From an uncultured Campylobacterota bacterium (GTDB lineage Bacteria; Campylobacterota; Campylobacteria; Campylobacterales; Sulfurovaceae), in contig CAKZQQ010000005.1 in assembly GCA_937141405.1 (NCBI GenBank), positions 248,001-312,000 of the forward strand: a stretch of DNA of 64,000 nt. Direction: 5' to 3'. Positions 1 through 6,038 of the stretch are shown piece by piece. Position 1 is the stretch's first letter. Each line of letters starts with the position of its first letter. Made by a program: the position numbers and the translations under genes. Below the pieces are notes generated by a model. The model was not told the origin of the DNA, made no database searches, and saw only the letters and a program-made list of their open reading frames with translations.

Positions 1-278
1 TTCGTGATTTACCGATAAAGAACAAAACAGAAAAAGTCGCACAAAACAGAGAACTCTCCGAAGGTACAATACGCAAGATATTTGGGGCACACTACTGGTG
101 CAACGAAAAGTTTTATTCCAAGCATTATAAAATCAATATTTTTGAGAAAGTCTATTTTAGAGCACTTCTTCAGCCTCTTCGCTTTATAAAGCGCTTACGA
201 TTCGATGCTTTTAGAAATAAACAGGAAATAGATTTTTTGAAGAAGTCTCATAATCAGAATAGTAAAGAGTCCCTATAA
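1..278 (+). CDS. C-terminal part of an unidentified protein, possibly polysaccharide biosynthesis
   Basis: An open frame enters from the left edge and stops with TAA at 276-278, giving the last 91 residues of a protein. The tail is basic and aromatic-rich (for example RKIFGAHYWCNEKFYSKHY) and shows no catalytic motif I recognise. It lies 93 bp upstream of a UDP-glucose dehydrogenase and a nucleotide-sugar epimerase on the same strand. A glycosyltransferase or other surface-polysaccharide enzyme is a reasonable guess from context only. The start is outside the window. Confidence 0.55.
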   Translation, partial: RDLPIKNKTEKVAQNRELSEGTIRKIFGAHYWCNEKFYSKHYKINIFEKVYFRALLQPLRFIKRLRFDAFRNKQEIDFLKKSHNQNSKESL

Positions 279-371
279 AGAAAATTCGATAAAATTTTAA
301 TAGTTATTATGGATCGGTTTTTAAAATTGATCTATCTAGATATCTTAAAATAGAATCACAAAGGGAGTTCG

Positions 372-1565
372 ATGAAGATAGCCATAGCAGGAACGGGATA
401 TGTGGGGCTTAGTAATGGACTCTTACTGGCACAACACAATGAAGTGGTAGCGCTCGATATCGATCCTAAAAAAGTGGAGATGCTTAATGCTAACATATCT
501 CCTATCGAAGATAGGGAGATACAAGAATACCTCGCAAGAGACGATATCAACTTCAAAGCAACACTAGATAAGGCTAAAGCTTATAAGGGCGCTACATATA
601 TCATCATCTCTACTCCTACTAACTATGACCCCGAGACAAATTATTTTGATACAAAATCGATAGAGAGTGTCATAAAAGATGTGTTAGAGATCAATCCTGA
701 TGCAACTATGGTGATAAAATCAACAGTTCCCGTCGGCTATACCAAGTCTGTCAATAATCGATTTGAGACAACTAACATAATCTTCTCCCCGGAATTTTTA
801 AGAGAAGGAAAAGCACTCCATGACAATCTTTATCCAAGCAGGATTATCGTGGGAGAGAAGTCTAAAAGGGCAGAGAAATTTGCCATGCTATTAGCTAGCG
901 GTGCACTTAAAGAAGATATACCGGTTCTTTTTACAGATGCGACTGAAGCTGAGGCGATTAAGCTGTTTTCAAATACCTATCTTGCTATGAGAGTTGCCTA
1001 TTTTAATGAGTTGGACTCTTATGCGCAGATGCATAATCTTAACACTAAAGATATCATAGAAGGCGTAGGGTTTGATCCAAGAATCGGGAATCACTACAAT
1101 AACCCAAGCTTTGGATATGGCGGGTATTGTCTGCCAAAAGATACGAAGCAACTTTTAGCAAATTACAAGGATGTGCCTTCAAATATAATCGAAGCGATAG
1201 TTAACGCCAACGCTACTAGAAAAGACTTTATAGCTAATTCAATCATCAAAAAACTACAAGAGAATGGCAAAGAGTCTCAAGGGGGAACTGTAGGCATCTA
1301 TAGGCTTGTAATGAAGAGTGGATCAGATAACTTCAGAAGCTCGGCCATTCAAGGGATTATGAAGAGAATCAAAGCAAAGGGGATACCTGTGGTTATCTAT
1401 GAACCGGCATTGGGTGATGATGAATTTTTTGGCTCTAGAGTGATAAAAGATATCGATGAGTTTAAAGTGATTTCAGATGTAATCGTAGCAAATAGGCTTT
1501 CCGATGATATCTCTGATATTAAAGAGAAGGTCTATACAAGAGATATTTTCAATAGTGATAGTTAG
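372..1565 (+). CDS. ugd: UDP-glucose 6-dehydrogenase
   Basis: Oxidises UDP-glucose to UDP-glucuronate with two NAD+ in the cytoplasm, feeding surface polysaccharide synthesis. The 397-residue length fits the short E. coli-type family. The N-terminal Rossmann motif GTGYVG is at residues 7-12. The region around [11 protein letters not shown] is the substrate-binding segment. The catalytic cysteine is Cys253 in [14 protein letters not shown]. An AGGGAG ribosome site precedes the ATG. It is followed after 6 bp by a UDP-glucuronate 4-epimerase-like gene, so the pair would convert UDP-Glc to UDP-GlcA to UDP-GalA. A different nucleotide-sugar dehydrogenase of the same superfamily is possible but less likely. 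Confidence 0.93.
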   Translation: MKIAIAGTGYVGLSNGLLLAQHNEVVALDIDPKKVEMLNANISPIEDREIQEYLARDDINFKATLDKAKAYKGATYIIISTPTNYDPETNYFDTKSIESVIKDVLEINPDATMVIKSTVPVGYTKSVNNRFETTNIIFSPEFLREGKALHDNLYPSRIIVGEKSKRAEKFAMLLASGALKEDIPVLFTDATEAEAIKLFSNTYLAMRVAYFNELDSYAQMHNLNTKDIIEGVGFDPRIGNHYNNPSFGYGGYCLPKDTKQLLANYKDVPSNIIEAIVNANATRKDFIANSIIKKLQENGKESQGGTVGIYRLVMKSGSDNFRSSAIQGIMKRIKAKGIPVVIYEPALGDDEFFGSRVIKDIDEFKVISDVIVANRLSDDISDIKEKVYTRDIFNSDS

Positions 1566-1571
1566 ATATAC

Positions 1572-2633
1572 ATGAAGATACTCATAACAGGTACGGCAGG
1601 TTTTATAGGCTTTCATCTGGCCAAAAGACTTCTTGAGCGTGGTGATGAAGTGGTTGGGCTTGATAATATCAATGATTATTATGATGTCAATCTAAAATAT
1701 GCGAGATTAAATGAGCTTGGTATAAGTCAACGAAAGATAAAAGATAATATTTTAGTACCTTCAAGCGTGTATCCTCGTCACAAATTTATAAAAACAAATC
1801 TGGAAGATAGAGAAAATATCAATACCTTATTTGAGTCTGCAAGATTTGATGCGCTCTGCAATCTAGCAGCCCAAGCGGGAGTAAGGTACTCCTTGGAGAA
1901 TCCACATGTTTATATCCAATCCAATATAGTCGGCTTCATGAATATTCTTGAAGCCTGTAGGCAAAATGGTATCAAAAATCTCTCTTATGCAAGTAGTTCC
2001 AGTGTGTATGGTTTAAACGAATCGCAACCTTTTCAAACAAGTGATTATGCCGATCATCCTATATCTTTGTATGCGGCGACCAAAAAGAGCAATGAGCTTA
2101 TGGCACATACATATAGTCATCTTTATGGTATCTCTACGACAGGGTTGAGGTTTTTTACCGCTTATGGTCCATGGGGACGCCCCGATATGGCTCCGATGCT
2201 TTTTGCGGATGCCATACTTAACGATAGGGAGATAAAAATATTTAATCATGGAAAGATGAGTAGAGATTTTACCTATATCGATGATATAATTGACGGCATT
2301 ATAAAAGTGATAGATAATCCTGCAAGAGCAAATGAACATTTTGATACAAACAATCCTGACCCGTCTATCTCTAGTGCTCCATATAAAATCTACAATATGG
2401 GCAATAGTGCACCTGTAAATTTAATGAATTTTATAGAGATACTCGAAAAGACTTTAGGGAAAAAAGCAAAGAAGAAGCTTGTTGATATGCAGCCGGGTGA
2501 TATCGAATCAACATATGCGGATACTAATGATTTTGCCAGTGACTTTGGTTATAAACCGCACACAGAACTTTTAAAAGGGATAAGTGAATTTGTGAAATGG
2601 TATAAGGAGTTTTACAAAAGAGCAAAATCATAG
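1572..2633 (+). CDS. UDP-glucuronate 4-epimerase-like NAD-dependent epimerase
   Basis: Extended short-chain dehydrogenase/reductase of 353 residues. It begins MKILITGTAGFIGFHLAKRL with the NAD-binding GxxGxxG at residues 7-13. The catalytic YxxxK is Tyr167/Lys171 (SLYAATKKS), with the Ser-rich strand SYASSSSVYG before it. The GLDNINDYYDVNLKYARL segment is typical of UDP-glucuronate 4-epimerases of the Cap1J/LspL type. That fits its position 6 bp behind the UDP-glucose dehydrogenase, so UDP-galacturonate is the likely product. The gene ends 17 bp before the left attachment repeat of the prophage, so it marks the host boundary. Confidence 0.88.
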   Translation: MKILITGTAGFIGFHLAKRLLERGDEVVGLDNINDYYDVNLKYARLNELGISQRKIKDNILVPSSVYPRHKFIKTNLEDRENINTLFESARFDALCNLAAQAGVRYSLENPHVYIQSNIVGFMNILEACRQNGIKNLSYASSSSVYGLNESQPFQTSDYADHPISLYAATKKSNELMAHTYSHLYGISTTGLRFFTAYGPWGRPDMAPMLFADAILNDREIKIFNHGKMSRDFTYIDDIIDGIIKVIDNPARANEHFDTNNPDPSISSAPYKIYNMGNSAPVNLMNFIEILEKTLGKKAKKKLVDMQPGDIESTYADTNDFASDFGYKPHTELLKGISEFVKWYKEFYKRAKS

Positions 2634-2650
2634 GTGGTATTTTTTTGATT

Positions 2651-2697
2651 TTTGGTTGCGGGAGACGGATTTGAACCGCCGACCTTTGGGTTATGAG
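2651..2697 (-). repeat. attL: 3' half of tRNA-fMet, left attachment repeat
   Basis: Identical over 47 bp to 11481-11527. Read on the minus strand it runs from the anticodon loop (CTCATAA) through the T arm to CCA. It lacks the 5' half, so it is a tRNA remnant and not a gene. After 2697 the sequence departs from the tRNA (ACC versus CCC on the right). Confidence 0.95.
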
Positions 2698-3001
2698 ACC
2701 TAAGAATTTTATAGAACTGTCATTATGTTACCCTCAAAAAGGGTAAAAATCTCTCCTTTTCCTCTTAATTGCCTCTCTTTTTTTGCGTTTTGCTGCTAGT
2801 CAAGAGTAGCGAAGCTATCTACATCGCTCTTGACTTGCTGCATAGCAAAAATACAATTATCAATTAAGAAAAGGTAGAGACAAGAGACAAAAAGCGCCGT
2901 AGGGAGCACGCCTTTGCGCGCGCATTCACGGCGCGTCTTGTCTATCTATCAAAAGTTGTTGGAGTTTTCTTTTTTTGGTATAATTTTTTGAGTATCGACC
3001 T
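2698..3001. other. Structured non-coding region of the phage: candidate replication origin and packaging signal
   Basis: About 300 bp without a credible gene but rich in inverted repeats. Hairpin A: TTACCCT/AGGGTAA at 2728-2734 and 2740-2746. Nested long cruciform B: CTTAATTG/CAATTAAG (2764-2771, 2861-2868), inside it TTTTGCT/AGCAAAA (2788-2794, 2844-2850), inside that AGTCAAGAG..GCG/CGCTCTTGACT (2798-2811, 2825-2835). Hairpin C: GCGCCGT/ACGGCGC (2894-2900, 2928-2934) enclosed by AGACAAGA/TCTTGTCT (2878-2885, 2936-2943). Filamentous phages such as M13 carry both strand origins and the packaging hairpin in one intergenic region. This is the only such region in the element, so the same role is inferred. 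A TTGTTG-17-TATAAT promoter-like pair lies at 2956-2984. Confidence 0.7.
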
Positions 3002-3289
3002 TTAAAACATTTTTTTATAATCTTCTTTGGCTTTTTTCTGCATAGTCTTTGCTTGGTTTTCATATGCTTTTATGTTATTTTGTATATCTTGCTCAAATTG
3101 GCTTGTCATTGATTTTATTATTATCCATATGATGATAAAAATTATTATCCCTATTATTCCCATTACTATTTTTATATTACTTTCAGCATCATCTCCGCAG
3201 TGTGGGCAGGTTTTTGCTGTTTTTGAAATCATTTCGTGGCAACTTTTACAAGGTTTGAGATTATTATTAGGTTTCAAAATTTTTGCCAT
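3002..3289 (-). CDS. Zinc-ribbon single-pass membrane protein of the prophage
   Basis: 95 residues from the ATG at 3289, chosen because AAAGGAT lies just upstream and the HTH gene ends 11 bp before it; a longer open frame upstream would overlap that gene. Near residues 13-30 is a zinc ribbon of two CxxC pairs (CKSC...CPHCG). A hydrophobic helix rich in Ile follows (about residues 38-58), then a charged, Lys/Gln-rich tail predicted as a coiled helix. It is on the minus strand with the HTH gene, opposite to the virion genes, which suggests a lysogeny or host-interaction role. No specific function is recognised. Confidence 0.72.
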   Translation of the reverse strand: MAKILKPNNNLKPCKSCHEMISKTAKTCPHCGDDAESNIKIVMGIIGIIIFIIIWIIIKSMTSQFEQDIQNNIKAYENQAKTMQKKAKEDYKKMF

Positions 3290-3300
3290 TTTATATCCTT

Positions 3301-3483
3301 TTATTTGTTTGCTTTTTCTTTTAATTTTTTTAATTCGTCTAAATATTTTTCTGTTGCTTTTATTGTTTCGTCTAGTGCTAACCCTTGTCTTAATAGTCTT
3401 ATTCTTTCGGGGTATTCTGTCTTCCATCTTCCAATAGATTGTCTAGTTGTTCCTATAAGTTTGGCTAGTTCTTCATCTGTCAT
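3301..3483 (-). CDS. Small HTH DNA-binding protein, candidate phage repressor/Cro
   Basis: 60 residues. The N-terminal half (MTDEELAKLIGTTRQSIGRW) reads as a helix-turn-helix of the Cro/XRE or small-terminase-like type; the C-terminal half is a Lys/Glu-rich helix that could dimerise. AAGGA precedes the ATG at a good distance. It is divergent from the integrase gene. A 10-bp inverted repeat lies in the shared upstream region (3544-3579). It is therefore the best candidate for a regulator of integrase and its own expression; that role is inferred. Confidence 0.75.
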   Translation of the reverse strand: MTDEELAKLIGTTRQSIGRWKTEYPERIRLLRQGLALDETIKATEKYLDELKKLKEKANK

Positions 3484-3543
3484 ATTGCATTTTCCTTGAA
3501 ATTTGTAAAATAATATTGCATTTTTAATATTTCCTTAAGTAAT

Positions 3544-3579
3544 ATAATGTTACGATTTGCTTAATTTGTGTAACATTAT
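3544..3579. promoter_or_regulatory. Inverted-repeat operator candidate between HTH gene and integrase
   Basis: ATAATGTTAC at 3544-3553 is the exact reverse complement of GTAACATTAT at 3570-3579, with a 16-bp spacer. The left arm overlaps a TATAAT hexamer at 3543-3548 that could be the -10 of a rightward integrase promoter. The site lies in the 112-bp gap between divergent regulator and integrase genes, the usual place for a phage operator. Confidence 0.6.
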
Positions 3580-3595
3580 TTTGCAAAGGCTCAAA

Positions 3596-4546
3596 ATGAA
3601 AGTTTCCGACCTTTTCGACATTTACATTGACTTGAAAAATCAGTCATTATCTCCTACAACGCTCCGCTCAATAAAAGCGAGTTATTATAATCATATTGAC
3701 CCCGTTATTGGCGATAAAGATTATACAACGCTCCGCTATGTAGATTATCAAAATTTAGCTAATAAAATGCTTCAAGAGGGTTTAAAGCCTAAGACTGTCA
3801 AAAATGCCTTTGGCATCCTTTCCGGTATGTATCTTATTGCTAAAAAAACAGAGATTTACATTGGCGAAAACTGGGTTTCATTTGTAGAACTTCCTAGTTT
3901 TGATAATAAACAATATTTTACAATTTCTAAAGATATGCAAGTCCGATATATTAAAGCGTTAATGAATTTTAACGAGCCTATCTATCGTGATATATTTGTC
4001 TTCTTACTTCATGGTAGAAGATTAAATGAAGTCTTAAGTTTGCGTTGGGAGTTTATAGATATTTCTAATCGCATGATGTACCTTCCTGCATCAATCAATA
4101 AGTCTAAAAAGAATCTCTCTTTTATGCTGACTGATGAACAGTTAGAAATTCTCAATCGTCATCTAAGCATAGCTGAGTTTCAGCAAGATAGGGCTTTACC
4201 TTTTGGATATGTATTTAAAAATCCTTTTACGGGCAAAAGATATAGCAATATCAGAAAACCTTTTGAGCGTATGTTAAAGCGCGCTAATCTTCCTAAAATT
4301 CGTATTCATGACATTCGACATCTTGTCGGTACTCATTTAATTAATGAGCTTGATTTATCTGTTGAGGTTGTGAGTCAACTTCTAGGTCATAGTGACATAA
4401 CTATAACTCAAAGATATATCAATAAAAAACCCCAAAATGCAAAATTTGCAATGGATAAGCTTTTTGATTCTCTTAAGTCTTACAAGCGACCTAATCAAGA
4501 AGATTTAGGGGTTGATTTATCTGAACTTAGAAAGGAAATACAATGA
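3596..4546 (+). CDS. Tyrosine recombinase, prophage integrase
   Basis: 316 residues from the ATG at 3596, preceded by AAAGG; an in-frame TTG further upstream has no ribosome site. An N-terminal core-binding (SAM-like) domain of about 90 residues is followed by the catalytic domain. Catalytic residues are visible: Arg142 in GRRLNEV, His238 and Arg241 in HDIRH, His265 in LLGHSD and the nucleophile Tyr274 in TQRYI. It would catalyse recombination at the 47-bp tRNA-fMet repeat. Many inoviruses borrow host XerCD; this one carries its own enzyme. It lies at the left end of the element, next to attL but beyond the non-coding region. Confidence 0.93.
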   Translation: MKVSDLFDIYIDLKNQSLSPTTLRSIKASYYNHIDPVIGDKDYTTLRYVDYQNLANKMLQEGLKPKTVKNAFGILSGMYLIAKKTEIYIGENWVSFVELPSFDNKQYFTISKDMQVRYIKALMNFNEPIYRDIFVFLLHGRRLNEVLSLRWEFIDISNRMMYLPASINKSKKNLSFMLTDEQLEILNRHLSIAEFQQDRALPFGYVFKNPFTGKRYSNIRKPFERMLKRANLPKIRIHDIRHLVGTHLINELDLSVEVVSQLLGHSDITITQRYINKKPQNAKFAMDKLFDSLKSYKRPNQEDLGVDLSELRKEIQ

Positions 4547-4690
4547 ATAGATTATTGCATCTACAAATTTGCAAATTTTCTTGTTTTGTATGGTCGCGTT
4601 GATTTTATGTTTTGTTCGTACAGAATAAAACCACTTCAGAAAGAGACTCTTTTTGAAGAGGCTATCCGGGAGCATACTGCTTGATTAATT

Positions 4691-4729
4691 GCTATGAGAC
4701 AAAATAGCTCTACTCATAGCCAAGAGCTA
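4691..4729 (+). promoter_or_regulatory. Two overlapping hairpins / possible pseudoknot before the ssDNA-binding gene
   Basis: GCTATGAG (4691-4698) pairs perfectly with CTCATAGC (4713-4720). TAGCTCT in its loop (4705-4711) pairs perfectly with AGAGCTA (4723-4729). The arms interleave, so the helices either form an H-type pseudoknot or exclude each other. The linker crossing stem 1 is only 2 nt, which makes a full pseudoknot strained and a two-state switch more likely. The structure ends 11 nt before the AAGGAG of the gene at 4752. Gene V protein of Ff phages is a known mRNA-binding translational repressor, so autoregulation is a reasonable inference. Confidence 0.55.
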
Positions 4730-4751
4730 AATACCAAAAAAAGGAGAGACA

Positions 4752-5132
4752 ATGGCAAAGATTTTGAAGAGAGGGTTTTCAATGGAATATAGAATTCTTG
4801 AAGTTAGCTCTCAAAAGGTCGTTGAAAGTGGCGAGTACCAAGGTAACAAATATACTGGAAGTGTTCAAATCAAAGCAATAACTATAGAGCAGGTCGAGGG
4901 AGAGTATGGTCTCGAAGAAAAAGAGATGATAGTGCTTTTTAAAATTCCGACGCCTGATGATAAGTTAAGAAGCTTTAACGAGTGGTTGCGTAAATATGAT
5001 TTTGATAAAGAGCCACTTCATATCGTCGGCGGTATCCCTCGTGATAGCGGTAAAGATAGCTATCAAGTTACTAGCTATCTTAATAGTGATGAGGTCATAC
5101 AGCTCAACACTGGTAAGGCTAAAGTGTCGTAG
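4752..5132 (+). CDS. Probable phage ssDNA-binding protein (gene V-like)
   Basis: 126 residues, mostly predicted beta strands with charged and aromatic residues (MEYRILEVSSQKVVESGEYQ near the N-terminus), consistent with an OB-fold ssDNA-binding protein. Position and size match the gene V slot of filamentous phages, after the regulatory module and before the small coat genes. Such proteins coat the single-stranded genome before packaging. The ATG at 4752 follows AAGGAG at good spacing; an internal ATG at 4782 is an alternative start. Identification rests on size, fold impression and position, not on a sequence signature. Confidence 0.62.
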   Translation: MAKILKRGFSMEYRILEVSSQKVVESGEYQGNKYTGSVQIKAITIEQVEGEYGLEEKEMIVLFKIPTPDDKLRSFNEWLRKYDFDKEPLHIVGGIPRDSGKDSYQVTSYLNSDEVIQLNTGKAKVS

Positions 5133-5134
5133 TG

Positions 5135-5203
5135 ATGAAAGAAATATTGTTTTATGTGTATGTTTTTGCATTGACTTTGTTTTTTTTCTATTTATACATA
5201 TAG
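5135..5203 (+). CDS. 22-residue single-helix membrane peptide
   Basis: Begins 3 nt after the stop of the ssDNA-binding gene (TAGTGATG), so translation may be coupled. After a short charged start (MKEI) the whole peptide is one hydrophobic, aromatic-rich helix. Size and position resemble the pVII/pIX tip proteins of filamentous phages. There is no strong ribosome site of its own, so the call is tentative. Confidence 0.4.
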   Translation: MKEILFYVYVFALTLFFFYLYI

Positions 5204-5214
5204 CTATTCAAATG

Positions 5215-5234
5215 AAGCTCACTAGGGTGGGCTT
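5215..5234 (+). promoter_or_regulatory. Leader hairpin before the first coat gene
   Basis: AAGCTCAC (5215-5222) pairs with GTGGGCTT (5227-5234), with one G-T wobble and a 4-nt loop. A matching hairpin with different stem bases precedes the second coat gene at 5431-5451. Each is followed by GGGGTCGCTCCCC, a second small hairpin, before the ribosome site. Confidence 0.5.
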
Positions 5235-5283
5235 TGTTGGGGTCGCTCCCCTTATTATATTTATGAAAGGAGGTCATCATGAC
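5230..5283 (+). repeat. 54-bp direct repeat, copy 1 (coat gene leader)
   Basis: Identical to 5447-5500, 217 bp downstream. It contains a GGGG/CCCC mini-hairpin, an ideal AAAGGAGGT ribosome site and the start codon of the coat gene. It is part of a tandem duplication of a coat-gene cassette. Confidence 0.93.
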
Positions 5284-5431
5284 TGGTGCAGAGTTTGCCC
5301 CGGATATTAGTTTAGTGCTAACAATTGGTGGTATTATCCTTGTGGTTCTTGGTACGATTTGGGGCGTAAGTTTTTTATGTCAGGACTCGGTAAAAAGTTT
5401 TGTAGAAGATCTTAATAAGCTATCCGACTGA
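5279..5431 (+). CDS. Coat protein paralogue with acidic tail
   Basis: 50 residues, no signal peptide. Residues 1-30 match the next gene at 26 of 30 positions: an acidic start (MTGAEFAPDIS) and a hydrophobic helix (LVLTIGGIILVVLGTIWGV). After residue 30 it diverges completely: instead of a short basic tail it has about 20 residues with a net acidic character and a cysteine (SFLCQDSVKSFVEDLNKLSD). Major coat proteins need a basic C-terminus to face the DNA, so this copy is probably a minor or specialised capsid subunit. It has a very strong ribosome site (AAAGGAGGT). Confidence 0.78.
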   Translation: MTGAEFAPDISLVLTIGGIILVVLGTIWGVSFLCQDSVKSFVEDLNKLSD

Positions 5432-5451
5432 AGCCTACTAATCGTAGGCTT
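5431..5451 (+). promoter_or_regulatory. Leader hairpin between the two coat genes
   Basis: AAGCCTAC (5431-5438) pairs perfectly with GTAGGCTT (5444-5451). It occupies the same place relative to its coat gene as the hairpin at 5215-5234, but the stem bases differ on both sides so that pairing is kept. It could act as an RNA-processing or partial termination signal; the tail is not a clean U-run. Confidence 0.5.
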
Positions 5452-5500
5452 TGTTGGGGTCGCTCCCCTTATTATATTTATGAAAGGAGGTCATCATGAC
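5447..5500 (+). repeat. 54-bp direct repeat, copy 2 (coat gene leader)
   Basis: Exact copy of 5230-5283, ending inside codon 2 of the second coat gene. The non-coding part is perfectly identical, whereas the coding parts that follow differ at many synonymous sites. Confidence 0.93.
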
Positions 5501-5612
5501 AGGTGCAGAATTTTCTCCGGATATCAGTCTAGTACTGACAATCGGCGGTGTTATCCTTGCGGCTCTTGGGACTATTTGGGGTGTTCGTAAAGTACTCTCT
5601 ATGGCTCGTTAA
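5496..5612 (+). CDS. Probable major coat protein (pVIII-like)
   Basis: 38 residues with the classic filamentous-phage coat architecture: an acidic N-terminus (Glu5, Asp9), a central hydrophobic helix (about residues 12-30) and a short basic C-terminus (Arg31, Lys32, Arg38) to contact DNA in the virion. There is no signal peptide, as in the Pf3 coat protein, so membrane insertion would be by YidC (inference). The ribosome site AAAGGAGGT is optimal and a strong hairpin follows the stop, both typical of the most highly expressed phage gene. Confidence 0.85.
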   Translation: MTGAEFSPDISLVLTIGGVILAALGTIWGVRKVLSMAR

Positions 5613-5617
5613 GCGGT

Positions 5618-5634
5618 GGGGTCTTCGTGACCCC
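5618..5634 (+). terminator. Hairpin terminator after the major coat gene
   Basis: GGGGTC (5618-5623) pairs with GACCCC (5629-5634) around a UUCGU loop, followed by CTTT then A-rich sequence. It starts 5 bp after the coat stop codon. Filamentous phages commonly end the coat mRNA here so that downstream structural genes are expressed less. The T-run is short, so termination is probably partial. Confidence 0.6.
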
Positions 5635-5658
5635 TTTAAAAAATTAAAAGGATTATTA

Positions 5659-5760
5659 ATGGAAATATACGAATCAACTTTTATGACTGTATATGGTGCT
5701 TATCTTGTATTTTTTGGAATATATTGGGGGATAGCTTATGCAATCAAGTTTACTCGTTAA
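5659..5760 (+). CDS. 33-residue membrane peptide, minor coat candidate (pVII/pIX-like)
   Basis: Starts at ATG 5659 behind AAAAGGAT. The sequence has an acidic start (MEIYES), one aromatic-rich helix (about residues 8-29) and a basic end (IKFTR). The 3' end overlaps the start of the next gene by 23 bp. Size, topology and position between coat protein and pIII suggest a virion tip protein; this is inferred from architecture. Confidence 0.62.
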   Translation: MEIYESTFMTVYGAYLVFFGIYWGIAYAIKFTR

Positions 5761-5929
5761 TGTAATATTATTATTAGTAATCTTTTTTATGCCTCTTCAA
5801 GCTGACTATATGGACATTAACTCTACAGCTCCGGAGCTTAATTTTCAATATATGTTAATGGGCAATCTTGTTGGATTTGCTACTACTTTTTTACTTTTGT
5901 TCATTGTTATTTTGGTTGGTCGCAAATGA
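5738..5929 (+). CDS. 63-residue coat-like protein with signal peptide
   Basis: GGGGGA precedes the ATG. Residues 1-22 look like a Sec signal peptide (hydrophobic run ending PLQA). The predicted 41-residue mature part has an acidic N-terminus (DYMDINSTAPEL), a long hydrophobic helix and a basic GRK end. That is the layout of signal-bearing major coat proteins such as those of Ff phages, so it is a second coat-type candidate beside the signal-less pair upstream. It could equally be a minor membrane protein. Confidence 0.65.
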   Translation: MQSSLLVNVILLLVIFFMPLQADYMDINSTAPELNFQYMLMGNLVGFATTFLLLFIVILVGRK

Positions 5930-6036
5930 TAGAATTTACTAATTTTGAAGCATTCAATTTGATTTTCAGCGATTGGGTTCATATGCAAGTGTTCTTATTG
6001 CCTATATTTGCAGTGTTTGCTCTTATAAGGAATTAG
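5926..6036 (+). CDS. 36-residue membrane peptide
   Basis: The ATG overlaps the preceding stop (ATGA), so it is probably translated by coupling. It has an acidic amphipathic start (MIEFTNFEAFN) and a C-terminal hydrophobic helix ending in Arg. It ends 2 bp before the pIII-like gene. It is another candidate small virion or assembly protein, with no recognised family. Confidence 0.5.
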   Translation: MIEFTNFEAFNLIFSDWVHMQVFLLPIFAVFALIRN

Positions 6037-6038
6037 AA

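Noticed and set aside
2651-2697. A second tRNA-Met gene at the left prophage end
   Set aside because: Only the 3' half is present; sequence beyond the anticodon loop does not fold into the D arm and acceptor strand. It is the attL remnant.
3027-3437. Long plus-strand frame over the zinc-ribbon and HTH genes
   Set aside because: It is the hydrophobic antisense shadow of AT-rich minus-strand genes; the minus strand has ribosome sites, a zinc ribbon and an HTH.
4543-4684. Two tiny frames after the integrase (ATG 4543, 19 residues; ATG 4607, 25 residues)
   Set aside because: The first has a possible ribosome site but no composition or position argument; the second has no ribosome site. Not strong enough to list as genes.
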